A DNA stretch of 64,000 nt from CAVPJC01 sp963705155 (GTDB lineage: Bacteria > Chloroflexota > Anaerolineae > Anaerolineales > UBA4823), in the NCBI GenBank assembly GCA_963705155.1, contig CAVPJC010000003.1, positions 1-64,000 on the forward strand, written 5' to 3'. The first letter of the stretch is position 1. Each line of letters opens with the position of its first letter. A program made the position numbers and the translations under genes. The notes beneath the pieces are model-generated. The model had not been told where the DNA came from and made no database searches. It saw nothing but the letters and a program-made list of their open reading frames with translations. Below, piece after piece: positions 19,039-31,372 of the stretch.

Positions 19039-20171
19039 CCAATAATCCAGTATCGGCCGCGACAATCCGCTCCGCCGGCATGCCCGTCGCCGTAGGGGTT
19101 GGCGGCGTGTGCCATGGCTGCGTGGGCAGCGGGGTCATCCAGCAGGCGGCGGGCTTTCAGAAACAATGAGCTGCGCATCGGTGCCAACCAGGCGCACCGT
19201 GCCGGCTTCCACGCCCTCGGGCCGCTCGGTGACCTGGCGCAGCACCAGCACCGGAACTCCCAACCCGGGGGCCTCTTCCTGCAGGCCGCCCGAATCGGTG
19301 AGCATGAGGGTCGCCCGGCGGATGAGGTGCACCCAGGGCAGGTAATCCAGGGCGGCAGGAGGTGCATGTTCGGCAGGTCTCCCAGCAGGCGGTACACCGG
19401 CTCCTGCACATTGGGATTGAGATGCACGGGGTAAACAAACCGGATATCGGGGTAGGCTTCAGCAAGCTGGCGCAGGGCTGTGCAGATATCCTCCAGCGGT
19501 GCGCCAAAGTTTTCCCGGCGGTGAGCGGTGATGAGCACCAGGCGGGAGCGGCAGGTCCATGCTCGGCCGGCAGGCCCAGCTTATCGAGCAGGGCCAACAC
19601 TTCGGGCGTGGGCGGCAGGGCTGCCACAGAATGCAGGGCGTCGATCACCGGGTTGCCGGTGACAACGATGCGCTCGGTCGGGCACGTCTTCGCGCAGCAG
19701 GTTCCGGCGGGACCATTCGGTGGGGCAAAATGCAGATCGGCGACCACGCTGGCCACCCGGCGGTTGATCTCTTCGGGGAAAGGCTGCCATTTATCGTCGG
19801 TGCGCAGACCGGCCTCCACATGCCCGACCCGGATGCGGTGGTAATAAGCCAGCAGGGCGGCCGCCATGACCGTGGTGGTATCGCCCTGCACCAGCACCCA
19901 ATCGGGCTGCAGGCGGGCGAGAACCGGGTCCAGGTGGGTGAACACGGCGGCGGTCAGGTCGGCCAGGGTCTGGTCGGGGCGCATCAGGTTCAGATCGACA
20001 TCCGGGACTGATTTTGAACAGGTCGAGCACCTGGTCGAGCATCTGGCGGTGCTGGGCGGTCACGCAGACCAGCGATTCGACACCGGGGGTGCGCGCCAGG
20101 GCCTGAACCACCGGGGCCATTTTTACTGCTTCGGGGCGGGTGCCAAAGATGGAGAGGACGCGCAGCGACAT
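19028..20171 (-). CDS. wecB: UDP-N-acetylglucosamine 2-epimerase, frameshifted
   Basis: About 380 residues, the usual length, once five or so frame changes (near 20020, 19555, 19345, 19160, 19070) are bridged. It begins MSLRVLSIFGTRPEAVKMAPV, the near-invariant start with the GTRPE motif. Next come VLVQGDTTTVMAAALLAYY, GHVEAGLRT, INRRVASVVADLHFAP, VTGNPVIDAL, ITAHRRENFG, LTDSGGLQEEAP and the family's NPYGDG near the end. The enzyme converts UDP-GlcNAc to UDP-ManNAc, the substrate of the dehydrogenase encoded just upstream. The start lies 6 bases after the wecC stop. The breaks in a gene this well conserved are more likely errors than decay. Confidence 0.85.
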
Positions 20172-20176
20172 GACTA

Positions 20177-21457
20177 TTAACCTGCACCCAGGCGGTGGAA
20201 ACTAAAACCAGCCGCCTGCCAGGCAGCGGGAGACCAGACGCCCACAGTGTCGATGGCGTTGCACTTGCGCATGAGCGCAGCCGCCTGAACGGGATCCAGC
20301 GATTTGAGAGGAGCGTGGGCCACGAGCAGCAGAACCAGCATCGGCCCCCTGCAGTGCAGCTTCAAGCGTGGGGGCAGCCACGACACCCGGAAGCTGGGGA
20401 TCGGGCTTATACGGCTCACAGGCCAGAACCTCAGCGCCGGCAGCAGTGAGCAGGCGGACGACCTCCACGGCCGGGCTTTCGCGCAGATCGTCCACATCCG
20501 GCTTGTAAGCCAGACCCAGGGCGGCAATCCGGCAGCCCTGCAGGGTTCGCCCAGGGCACGGCGAGCCAGTATCGACACGTAGTGCGGCTGGGCATCGTTG
20601 ACCTGGCGGGCGGTGCGGATGAGCGGGGTGAGATCGGGGGCGGCCTCCACCAGGAACCAGGGGTCGACGCTGATACAGTGCCCACCCACACCCGGGCCCG
20701 GGCTGCAGGATATTGACGCGCGGGTGGCGGTTGGCCAGGGCGATCGCTTCCCAAACATCCACGCCAAAACGATCGGCCAGGCGGGCAAATTCGTTGGCAA
20801 TGGCGATATTGACGTCGCGGTAGGTGTTTTCCATCAGCTTGACCATCTCGGCGGTGGTGGCAGTCGGTCAGGACGATCTCTCCGCGCACGAAGATGGCAT
20901 AAAGATCACGCCCGGCCTCGAGCTGAAGCGCGGTCGACGCCGCCGATCACGCGGGCGTTTTCGATCAGCTCGCGCAGGATCTGCCCGGGCAGGACGCGCT
21001 CCGGCGAATAAGCCAGGTAGAAATCGACGCCGGCCTTGAGGCCCAGATTTTTCCAGGATCGGGGCGACGACGTCGACCGTGGTGCGCGGAGGCGAGGTCG
21101 ATTCGAGCACCACCAGGTTGCCCGGGCGCAAGATGCGGCACAATGGCTTCGGCGGCGGAAGTCACGGCGCGCAGATCGGCGCGTTTATCGTCATAAAACG
21201 GGGTGGGGACGGCAATGATAAAGGCATCCGCCGGCTCGGGCTGGCTGGCTGATGGTCAGGTTGCCGGAGGCGAGCGCCGCCTGACCACGGGTGCGCAGGC
21301 CGGGCTCGTGGATGTGCAGCCCGCCGCTGCGCAGCGTCTCAACGACCTGAGCGTTGACATCCACACCCACCACCCGGATGCCATGCGTGGCAAAGGTGCT
21401 GGCGGTGGGCAGGCCAATATAGCCCAGCCCGAGCACACAGATTTTATCGAATTTCAC
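20177..21457 (-). CDS. wecC: UDP-N-acetyl-D-mannosamine dehydrogenase, frameshifted
   Basis: About 425 residues. The start is GTG 21457 (VKFDKICVLGLGYIGLPTAS), with AAAGGAG at 21465-21471 placed correctly; further upstream in-frame codons lack a binding site. The Rossmann loop GLGYIGLP, LVVLESTSPPRTT, the helix TYRDVNIAIANEFARL and the catalytic Cys in GGHCISVDPWF are all visible. The C-terminal domain has GLAYKPDVDDLRESPA. The enzyme oxidises UDP-ManNAc to UDP-ManNAcA in two NAD-dependent steps. It is the first gene of the operon; its stop at 20177 is followed at once by wecB. At least five frame changes are needed. GGHC...VDP separates it from the acyl-CoA-type dehydrogenases. Confidence 0.85.
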
Positions 21458-21530
21458 AGTGGAAGCTCCTTTAGAGCGATTTTCGGCAATGCTGGCAGTG
21501 TCAACCATTACGATCACTGCATTGCCCGGT

Positions 21531-24500
21531 TTAAAATCTTCCCGATGTACACTTCTTGTCTTCCACCTGGAACAAGATATTGTACCTTTCAAACTCCTCT
21601 TTTGATATGCCCCGTTCCCACCAGGATATCTGCGAGTAGGCGGTATTTGAAACAATAAACGAGGTAAGTTTTACGAATGGATCGGCCAGATCTGGATTCC
21701 AATTGCTTAATTGTTTGGTGGAACTTGATTTTGGGATCTTCTATACCCTCAAGATTCCGGATGCCTTTCGGATCGACAAACACAATGCGCTGTTGACCGC
21801 CTGCATGACCAACCAGAGGATAAAGTCGGGATAGAAATTTCCGGCCTCAAAAAAGCCAATCCCACGTCCACGGCTCATGTTGCGCAGCAGGTAAAGCTCT
21901 TTATCTTTGAAGAAGTCCTTATTTGTCTCGTAGAATACTTCTTCAAATCTAAAACAAAATCACGTTCTCCTTCGTTGAGGGCAACCGGTTTGACTTCAAT
22001 AAAATTGTTGTCCAACATACAGTAGCGGCTGGTAAAGATGCTGCGCAAACATGATCGACGAACAAACCGCTGGTATTCAATATCCTGCAATTGTTTATTT
22101 TCGATCAAGGTCTTGATTTCTTCCAGCTTGGCGACGATATCTCCTGGCGAACGTCGACCAGAACGTGATATTCGGCAAAGAAATTTGGGTCGTTCGGGGT
22201 CAGCTCGGCATATTCCAGATGCTTGTTTTCCCAATCAGCCTTTTTGATACTTATAGAACACGGTCACAGTACTTTTTAAGCAATGCAATAGCGATCTCCT
22301 GCCATTGGCGCACCTGCTCGAACGACCGAAATTCAAGCACATCTTTCGGGATATACAGATCGTACCACTCCGGATGCTTTAACAAATTCAAGTAATATTT
22401 CTCACGTGAAAGGTTCAGATTGAACCAGGCACGCTCATTCTTGAAACGCTGCATTTCAAAGTAGATTTCGTCCAGATCCATGAAAAGCGATATGCGTTTC
22501 GGTAAGAGCGGCTCTTGTTGCGCTCGGCTCCTGCAGCGGCCCCTGGCCGCGGGCGCTGGCAAGCGCCTGGATTTTTGGGTACCAATCCATAACAACTTTT
22601 CGTCGCTTGAGGAGATCATCCGGTTGGTCCAGAGTGGGCCGGGGTCCCTGGCGCTTGAAATCCACGCCATCTTTCAAGCGCACAGTCTTAAGTTTCAGAT
22701 TACCCAAGCCGTTGAGACCGGCAAAACAAACTCGATCCGGTCTTCGTTAGCCGGCAGGCCCTCATCTTCCAGATATTCCTTGAATTGGCGCATGTAATCG
22801 GCCCGGATGCCGAAGATATTCAGGGTTTCCAGGCGTTCCATATCAGGCGGCGCTGAAATACCTTCGATTCTCCGGCTGCGCTTCAGGCAGAAGTCTTTGC
22901 CTTTCAGATCGACGCCACGTCCAAAGAGTTGGATGATCTCGGAACCTTCCGTTCTACCAACATTCATCAATCCCATCGTACTCACCCGCCAACTGCTCCA
23001 ACCTTCGGTAAATTTCTTGGAGCCGATCAAGATATTGATACTGGATTGGTTCTGGTTTAAAGACTGGAACAAAGATCCTGAAAATTCCTGGTCGGTGACG
23101 ACCAGCTCTTTGATGTTCTTCACATAACTTGCACAGGCTGGAGGCATCACCGACATTGATCAACCCAAAATCGTCATGATCGCCCAGACGAAGGGCAATT
23201 TCTCCTTCGGTGCCTTTCAAATTGACCACATGCAAGGAGCCGGGTGAGTCAGCGTTAAACAGATACCGCAAGACATCGGCATACACTTGCTCGGCACTCA
23301 GTCCGCACTTGACCAGGTAGCTATAGGCAGTCGCAAACAGGTCATTACCCCGGACATCCAGCAGCCCTGATTGTCCTTTTAAGAAAGCTATCGATGAAAC
23401 GCGATATTCTCGGCCCGGTGTTCACTCCAGCAAAATCTGCCAGGAAAAGCAGGATATCGACCACATCCGACACCTTCCGGCCATGTTGCGTGCGAACAGC
23501 ATTGACGCTGCCGCCCACAAAGATCCACAGCGGGTTTTCGATCAGGTAAGGCCGGTATTCGGCCTGTTTATCTGCGTACAGCTTCTGCTGCTGGTAAAAC
23601 GCCAGCAGGCAGGCGGTGAGATAGCGCTTGCGCTTGGCTCTATCGGTATCGTCTTCCAGGTTGAGGATGCGGTATTCTTTGCCGTAGCCATCGCCATAGA
23701 AATATTTATACGAATAATCGAACAGGATGCAATGGGCGTAGGTTTGCTCCAGGGCGCGGTTGCCGCTGGCTTTCATAGCCTGGCCAAAGGTGGCGGAATA
23801 CTCGAAGGAAAAGCCGTTCTCGCAGAGTTGCTCACGGCGTTTCATCCATTCGCCGGTTTCCTTGCCGCTGGCGCCCCGGTGACCTTCATCCACCAGACCA
23901 GGTTATTGCCCTCAAAGGCTTCAACGGCGATGGTCTTCTCACCGCTTTCCTCACGCAGCTTGTGAATATCGATGATTTCCACCGAACGGCCGGCAAACAG
24001 CGAACGGCCTTCTTTCATGAAAAGCTCAGCCTGGATGCCGGAGAGTTCAAATTCTGCCAAATGCTGGCGGGACAAGCCCATCGTTGGGGGTGAGCAGGAT
24101 GATGCGGTTGATCACCGGTGGTGGTTGTGCAGTTCCAGATAATGCTGGTATTGCAGGATGTTGATGTGCATCAGCAAGGTTTTGCCGCTGCCGGTGGCCA
24201 TCCAGAAGGCGACCTTATTCAGTTCTTCTAACCGGTATGGCTCCACCTGGTTGGGTTGCTACCTTGCCATCGTTGAACTGCTCCACCTGCCGGTTGAGAT
24301 CGACCAGCAGCGTTTCAGAATTGCTAAAATAGCGGTCGAGATAGATCTCAGTGAACAGCAGCGCCAAATACTGAAAATATTTTGGGTATAGCAAGGTCCC
24401 CTGGCGGTTGCGTTTCTCGGTGATGCGCTTCCAGTGCCGGACAATATTCTGGTCATACGCCAGGAGCAAATCGCCGGGCAGCTCTTACGGTCGAACAGGC

Positions 24501-24693
24501 GTGCGCGCAGCACATGACAGTAATGGCTGATGTTGTTCTCGTCAAAGCCTTCCAACGAGGGATCGCGCAGCCATTCGGCCAGCTTGTTTAGATCGCTGAT
24601 CTCAAACAGGCTGAGCAGCCACTGGTTGAGGATTAATTTCTGATAAAACTTGATCGTTTTATTTATGAGGCTGAGTTGTTTGGGTTTTCTCAT
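21531..24693 (-). CDS. Res-type (type III restriction-like) DEAD/DEAH helicase, heavily frameshifted
   Basis: About 1050 residues from ATG 24693 (MRKPKQLSLINKTIKFYQKL) to TAA 21531-21533, pieced together across ten or more frame changes. Walker A reads MATGSGKTLL (24180-24200). Walker B is the variant VDEGHRGASG (near 23885), the DEGH form common in Res-like proteins. The C-terminal helicase lobe has NILIGSKKFTEGWSSWR followed by EIIQLFGRGVDL near 22950, and the end has FYPDFILWLV, a PD-like segment near 21820 where Res nuclease domains carry D..FxxD/ExK residues. The last residues are EDKKCTSGRF. It would translocate or unwind DNA and may cut it. It is the last gene of the defence-like island. 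Confidence 0.7.
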
Positions 24694-24731
24694 AAATATG
24701 TTTTGTAGAAAGGAACGCAAAGTGTAGTTAA

Positions 24732-26532
24732 TTATGATGCATTTGATTCGGTTTCACGGATGTCGATAACATCAAATGGAATACCGCTCAGTTTCTCGCG
24801 GAGTTTTGCAATCACTAGTTCAACACGTTGGTTGATGAATAGGTCCAGCCCGGTTTCCGGCAAACTGTCCTGGCGCGCCCAGGCTAGAATCTCAGGGAAG
24901 ATCAGATGCCCAGCGAGAACTTGCTCGAAGCCATCCCGGTCGTAGCCGCGCAAGTAGTCAATTGGGTTGCGGTTGCCGATCTGCAAATTGGTTATCTGTG
25001 GCAGATAAGCAATATTCATTAGGCTATTTACATCCAATTTATTTGACCCCGGATGATTGGTGATGAAATCGACAGGGAAGATATGGTGCAGATTAGGTTT
25101 GTCGGTCAACAAGTAGTACACGTCCGCCAAAACAAGCTTATCGATTTGCTTCCAATCGCGCGGTTACTGGTTAGCAAACAGCGCCAAGATTGCTGTCGAT
25201 AGACGGGATTGCGATCTGTAAGATGCGGCGCGCAAACGCTGTCTGTCAATCAAGAAACGATTCAGACCTAACGTTCCGCTTTCTTTGGATTGCTCCAATT
25301 GATCTACAATAACGCAAGAAGGAAGTTGTACTGTTCATCAAGTCTTCGTTGTGGAAACTGACATACCAAAAGAATTGTTTCAACAACTTGTAATCCGGTT
25401 CTGATTTGTTATAGAAATAGCTCACCAGCGCCTGGTAGAAGTAGCGGTTTGGGATCAAAACGCTGGCCCTTTAAAGTGAAGATGGTTCTCGAAAAAGTCG
25501 AATACCTTGTTAATCGTGGATCAGCTGCCTGGCCAGATCTGTACAATATATTCGGTTTTTATACGGTTAAAGGTAAACCGGAGTGATATTGTAAATGGAT
25601 GTGTCGGAAACATTACGCAGGATGAGCGTTGCCAGCATCTCGAGATACCAGATATCTGGAATATCCGCAAAGAAGCCTTGAGTTTCCGAACGAAACCCAT
25701 CAATCATCTCGCGCAAGTAAAAACCCTTATCACCATTTGAGGCCAACCGGAATGTCTTGGCGACCACAATATCGAAAATATCTAAGGGTTTCCCCTCCTG
25801 ATTTATGCGTTCAAAAATCTGGCAGACTTCCGAAACCTCGATGCCACGCAGTATCGATAAATGGAAATCCGGTAGTTATTCAAGACGGTCTGGATATCAC
25901 GAAGCCGGGCTACGTATAGGATCATCAAAATCGGAATGCCCTGTATTGTGCAGTTTGCGTTCCAACATCGGCATAATTATAAAGCATGACATCCTTGAAG
26001 CTGACGATCTCCCCACTGCTTGTATTTCGCCATACGATGCGATGTTTGCCGATTCAATCGTCCCGTCATCATGATCCTCAATTTCCTTCCAGAACAAAAG
26101 CGTTGTTTGTAACTGGTTTCATCAATGTCATCCGGGAGTGTCTTCTTTTATGGAAAGATCAATATATAAAATCGGATTGAAAGTCATCTCTCCCCTCAAT
26201 TTTCCCACCGTATAAAGACGTCAAGAGACGAGGTTGTACGCTGTTGACCGTCTAAAATGTAGTTGAAATCCGAACGATTGGTCAGAATTGGAGATCACAT
26301 GGCCGCCCACGGAACGATGATTATGAAGTTTCAGATCGGTTTTCCAGATCAAGAATACTGCCAATCGGATAGAAACGATAAATACTGTCCCATAGTTTCT
26401 TGACAAATCTGCAGACCAAACCACTTCTCTTTGAAAGGTTGGGATCTGGTATTTTTTACGGGTTAAATCATCCAGATAAGATCGGATATTGTAATGGGTC
26501 GGTTTAATTCGTTCGGAATAAATTGTCATCAT
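24732..26532 (-). CDS. GmrSD-type nuclease (DUF262 and DUF1524), heavily frameshifted
   Basis: About 600 residues. The start MMTIYSERIKPTHYNIRSYL leads into YQIPTFQREVVWSADLSR, the DUF262 opening, and LDGQQRTTSLL can be read near 26245 across a frame change. This is the DUF262 core (DGQQR), the nucleotide-dependent GmrS-type part. The C-terminal piece (24732-25130) has NLHHIFPVDFITNHPG, the DUF1524 His-Asn-His nuclease motif of the GmrD-type part. Between them lies a helical linker with several breaks. Fused GmrSD proteins cut modified phage DNA, such as glucosylated hydroxymethylcytosine, in an NTP-dependent way. It starts 16 bases after the methyltransferase stop, so it belongs to the same transcript. 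Confidence 0.75.
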
Positions 26533-26548
26533 TGGTATCCTTCGCTGG

Positions 26549-29500
26549 TTAACCCTCTTCGAACATCAATCTCAAAAACTCTTCTTCGATCAAGCCGCAC
26601 CTTCCAGGTCTCATCCGGGCGGCGCAAGTTTTCCAGGTTGTTGTCGCCGTTGACATAGATCAGATCGAACTCCATATCGCGCGGGTTGTAATCTTGCTTG
26701 CGGAAAAAGGTCTTCCAGGTCGGCGTTGCTCTTGTCTTCCAGGTCGCGCCAGATGATGAGCGTGCGCTCGTCGGCAGGGTTCTTGCCGGTGATCACCCTG
26801 AAACCGCGAACTTCTGGAAGGTCTGGACGCGCAACCCGATCAGGTAATTGAAGGTTTCCACCAGATCCACCGTGGTGGGCCTGGTTTCGCCCACCGCGCC
26901 TGTGGCAATGTTCAGTTTGTAGTCGAAAGGATGGACAAAATCCCGGATGTTGAGCAGCGCTTGCTGGCTTTCGGCGTCCAGCATATAGGAAAGCAGGTAG
27001 CTTTCGCCGAATGCCGGGGCTTCATCCAGCGCCAACTGCTGGGCCGGGCTGCGTTTCAAAGTCAGGTTATTCAGGGTGTCCTCGTAGGAATTCCAGGCGA
27101 AGGTATTTGAAGCAATGACTGGAACCTAACCCTTTATACGGGCTTACCGTTTTTCCAGTCTCTAGAATATATTGCTTTCAGAACACGGGGTTTTGTTATC
27201 GTCCTAAAATAATCACCCCATCTCAATAAGGATATATTTTCTGTTACCGTCATCTCTCCGATTAAGGTTTATTATTGCGTGGGCAGTTGTTCCTGAACCA
27301 GCAAAGTAATCAAGACATAATTGGCTAATTCCAGCGATACCATACCATCGAATGGATAGCGTCAGAAACCAAGTAATGGGATTTTGGATATGGAAAGGTT
27401 TCTTCATCTCCAAACATATCTCTAAGAAGTTGAGTTCCGTGTGGACCAGCGTTATACTTACTATTTACCCAATTGCTAAATAATAATGACCTTTTGCCTG
27501 TCACATTTACTGCAAGTTTTACGGAATTATTATGTGAAATGGTTATCTCATCATTTTTTAGACAATTTAATGCAGATTGGTATGATCTGCACCATACTTG
27601 TTGTCTACCATTCGTCCCAATCGGATACCAACGCTCATAACCATCAGCTTGTGGCTTCTTTAGGATAATCGTCACCTTTTGGTGGTGCTTCAATTCGGAT
27701 TACCTTCTTTAATTTTCGGATCTACAATTAGCGCATAAAAACTATTGGGACGACCAATCCCGAAGATTATGTTCTCCCTGGACCACTTAACATATAGCTA
27801 CGATATTCGATATCTCCTGTTTTTTCCTTGCCTCTGATGAGGTCTTCACCGTTTGGAACAAGATATAGCATATATTCATGCGTTCGTGAAATATTACTTA
27901 CTCCCGAGCCTTGAGGATGGTGATTTACCACTACCACAATCCTCTCGTAATCCGGGAAATTTTCGTCTAATAATTACACCTAACCTTACTAACAAATAAT
28001 CGTCTATGGCAATGGCCGTAGGACATCCAGTTCTTGACAAACCCATCCCTTTATTTACTCGTTCGCTCATCATGGAAAGCCATGCTAGAGTCCTTATAAT
28101 TATTTTTATATATAATTTCAGAGGGTCTCTGTAGTTATAAGGTGGATCAATATAAATACAATTTATCTTTCCATTATATTTTTTATTAAGTAGATTTATT
28201 GCCTGGAAATTTCTCGCTATGGATCAGCACTCCGTCAATTTATTGGTCGATATTTTCGATATATCCTAGTAGTAAATCTGACGTAAAAATTCATCGAAGA
28301 ATTTCGTATCTAACACTAAAAAATTGTTGGTTTTTAAAAATTCAGTGGTCAATGGTAAGGATGTAACCTGGATTGAGCAAATCGACCTTGAATCTCATCA
28401 ATCGCAAACAGGCGCACCCATTCCTCTCGTTGGGCGTCGTTAGCGCAATTTCTGGGTAGAGCTCTTCCGGCACACGGTCCAGGGTGATGCAGTAGTTCGT
28501 CTCGACCACGAACTTTTTCTTCAGCCACAGCCTCTTCTGGAAATCCTCGATCTGCGCCAGGAAATCGATGATCTTGTGGGCGATCTGGCGCAGGACTTTG
28601 ATCTTGCTCAGGTACTGCTCGACGCGCGGCGCAGTCTTCGTCTTCGATATCGTCCAGGCGCATGACTTCGTTCTTGATATAGAAGTCCAGCTCGCGGCGC
28701 AGGAAGCCGCGCAGGTCTTTGTGGATAAAGTAATCGAAGGTGTTGCGCGCCGTGTAGTCGGTCAGGCGTTTTTCCAACAGCGTGCGCTCGGGTCGGCCTC
28801 GGTTGGGGCAGGCTTTCGCAAATCGGCCAGCCACTCCTCCGGCGCCGCCGCCAGGATCGCCTCCAGCCGCCAGCCCATTCAACGCCTTCTGGTCGCGCTT
28901 CTCCGGATCGGGGCGGTATTCAAAACGGAAAGCCAACACCGGTTCTTCCCTTCGATGGTTACTTCGTGTACTTCGTGGCAAGAATCTCCGCCAGGATAAA
29001 GCGCCGTCTCCTTCCCCGCTGGCCGCTTTGACATTATCCTTCTCCGTCTCGGCCTCGACAATCTTGAAATGCGCCAGGCGTCCCGATGGCAGCTGAAGGC
29101 TATAGTCCCGGAAGTATTCGGCGGTCTTGACGTAGTACTGGTCGGCGTTGGCCCAGTGCAGCTTGACCTCTTCGCCTTCGTAGGGGATGGCGTACACGCC
29201 TTCTTTGTAGCGGCGCATCGAGATGAAATCGCCGTCGTCGTAGTAGCGGCGGAAGAAGCTGTAGAGGTGCGAATAGACCTCGTTTTCCAGGGAAACCGTA
29301 TCGACGCCATACAGGGCCTGCCGCTGGCGAATTTCTTAACACGTTTGGTCTGCTCAGGGTCAACGCCCAATTCTTGCGCCTTGCCGATCGCATCTGCCAG
29401 TTCGGCTTCCAGATTGGCCTTATCTACTGGATGATACTGTGCAAAGGCCGTTTTGACCTGGGGCAGTAAATCCTTATCCAGAAACCGGGTGATCTCGTCC

Positions 29501-29604
29501 CGTTTCTGGTTCATAATCCGGTAAATGCCAAAGTCCAGGTCGGCCTGGTCCAATTGGAACAACTCACTCAGCAAGGTCTGTAATTTCTCAAAACTGGTTG
29601 CCAT
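26549..29604 (-). CDS. Mod-type adenine DNA methyltransferase, mosaic and frameshifted
   Basis: About 1010 residues. The start MATSFEKLQTLLSELFQLDQ follows AAGGA at a good distance, and MNQKRDEITRFLDKDLL is the typical opening. Motif IV is DPPYN (28134-28148) and motif I FAGSGTT (27285-27305). The order IV then I makes it a beta-class enzyme, as in type III Mod. The end reads RVITGKNPADERTLIIWRD, then YNPRDMEFDLIYVNGDNNLE and EEEFLRLMFEEG, as in large Mod proteins. It would methylate adenine in its target and so protect the host DNA. The middle part is very rich in A and T while both ends are not, pointing to replacement of the recognition part. Many frame changes lie in 27120-28350. Confidence 0.75.
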
Positions 29605-29625
29605 GGAACATCCTTTTCTTTACGG

Positions 29626-30133
29626 TTATTTCAAACCGGCTTGCTTTTTCTGGTCTTCATCCAATAAAACCCCGAGCAGAAATGCGCCTTCGAATTTCGT
29701 TTTCTTGAGGATCGGCGCGATCCAGGTTTGCGCCCCGCAAATCTGCATAGCGAAAATCGGCATAGGATAGATCGGCTTCCTGCAAATCGGCCTGAACCAG
29801 GCTGGCGTCCTGTAAATAGGCGCGGCGCAGGTTGGCGCCTCGCATTCTTGCCATGCGTAAATTTGCCCGTTCCAGGTGGGCCAGATACAGGTTGGCACGC
29901 CTTAAGTCGCATTTCTCCAGGCTCACGCCGCTCAGCCTGGCCCTGGAAAGATCGGTATCATAAAAATTTGCCATCGAAAAGTCGAAAATGCGCAAATCCA
30001 ATTTGCTCAAATCACTACCGCTCAGATCGGCTTCCGAAAAATTTGTATAGAGCTTGCCTTCCGGCTCATATTTTCGAAAGTACAATTGTTCGTGTATAAA
30101 TGCTATATCGAAATCTCTATCACGGTTTGGCAT
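29626..30133 (-). CDS. pentapeptide-repeat protein, one frameshift
   Basis: About 168 residues from ATG 30133 (MPNRDRDFDIAFIHEQLYF). From residue 30 on it is almost wholly A(D/N)LXX repeats: FSEADLSGSDLSKLDLR, CDLRRANLYLAHLERANLRM, GANLRRAYLQDASLVQADLQEADLSYADFRYADLRGANL. These build a right-handed four-sided beta-helix. A shift near 29715 restores KTKFEGAFLLGVLLDEDQK as the end at 29626. Such proteins can mimic DNA (Qnr-type) or serve as adaptors; the role here is unknown. The gene lies 31 bases after the Fic stop and 21 bases before the methyltransferase start. Confidence 0.8.
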
Positions 30134-30164
30134 ACGTTACCTGCCCGGGCTAATATCCTGATCG

Positions 30165-31266
30165 TTACCGGATCAACTCAAACAAGTCATCGAATACCAA
30201 TACTTCCGGCGTTCTCCCCGCAGGTTCAACGATTGAAGAAAGAATTTTCTCTTCTTTCAAAAGTGCAATAATCCGGTAGGCGGTCTGCGGGATCAACCCG
30301 GTAAGCTTGATGAAGTTGGATGTTCGAATAACAGGCGTCATAAATAGCGCATCCAGCACCTGGCTTGCTTTCGGTGATTTGGTCAGTCTGGCAATTCTTC
30401 CCTGCATCGCATGATATAAACTCAACACCTGCCTGGCTTTTTCGGAATTCCTCCTGGCCTGGGTCGTAATCGCTTCCAGGAAAAACAGGATCCAGAACTC
30501 CCAATTTTGACCGTCGGAGATTTTTCTTAAATTCTCCACGTACTGGTCCCGGTTCTCATCAAAATATTCGCTGATGTAAAACATGGGCGAAGAGATTCGC
30601 CCTTTACGCCACAAAAACAATGGAATGAGGATGCGCCCGGTGCGCCCGTTGCCATCGTGGAATGGATGGATGATCTCGAATTGAGCGTGCAGGATGGCGG
30701 TCTGGATCAAAACTTCTTGATCGGTCAGGTTTATATACTCAATCAGGTTGTCCAGGTGGGCCTTTTAACCCCGATGGCTGCGGTGGCACATACGTTGCTT
30801 CTTCCAGCGGGCGATTACGTGGTCCGATCCAGACCTGTTCTTTGCGGATTTCACCCGGATGTTTATCCTTCCCCCGTGCTCCCTGAATTAATTCTTTTTG
30901 AATTGCGCAAATCATGGTGATATTGAAGGGAAAATCACGGTTCAACCATTCCGTGGCAGACCGGGTAGCTTTTCTGTAATTCAACACCTCGATGATATCG
31001 TTCTCTTTGGATAGGCTCTCGGGTTTGAGGTCAACTTCATATTTGAGCACTTCATCGACCGTGGTGACTGTGCCTTCGATACGCGCAGAAAAAACCGCTT
31101 CTTTGGTTTCAAGCGGGGATAAAAAAATTGCGGGGTTGATGATCAATTCCAGGACGCCGTTGTAATATGCCAACGCTGCGCTGGCCTCACTGACTTTCAC
31201 GGCGACTTTTGGCCAATTGAGGGTAGACAAATTGAGGGGTAGTCTTTCAGGGATGTACGGGTGCAT
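30165..31266 (-). CDS. Fic family protein with N-terminal inhibitory motif, one frameshift
   Basis: About 367 residues. The active site HPFHDGNGRTGRILI is the full HPFx(D/E)GNGRxxR motif, so catalytic His, Asp and Arg are all present. Near residue 60 the sequence VFSARIEGTV matches the inhibitory (S/T)xxxE(G/N) helix, placed N-terminal to the Fic core as in class II Fic proteins. The C-terminal 60 residues (TSNFIKLTGLIPQTAYRIIALLKEE) form a winged helix. One frame change near 30770 is needed. Start ATG 31266 follows AGGA; an in-frame codon at 31317 lacks one. Fic proteins transfer AMP or another nucleotide to proteins. In this island it may act as a toxin or as a regulator. Confidence 0.8.
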
Positions 31267-31372
31267 TTGTCCTGCCGTCTTTCGCTCCGATCCGATGGAA
31301 CCAGGTTTGAGTCTCACCTGTGAGAGCCAAGATCATTTGTGTAACATATTATACCTTAAGTGAGATACAAAT

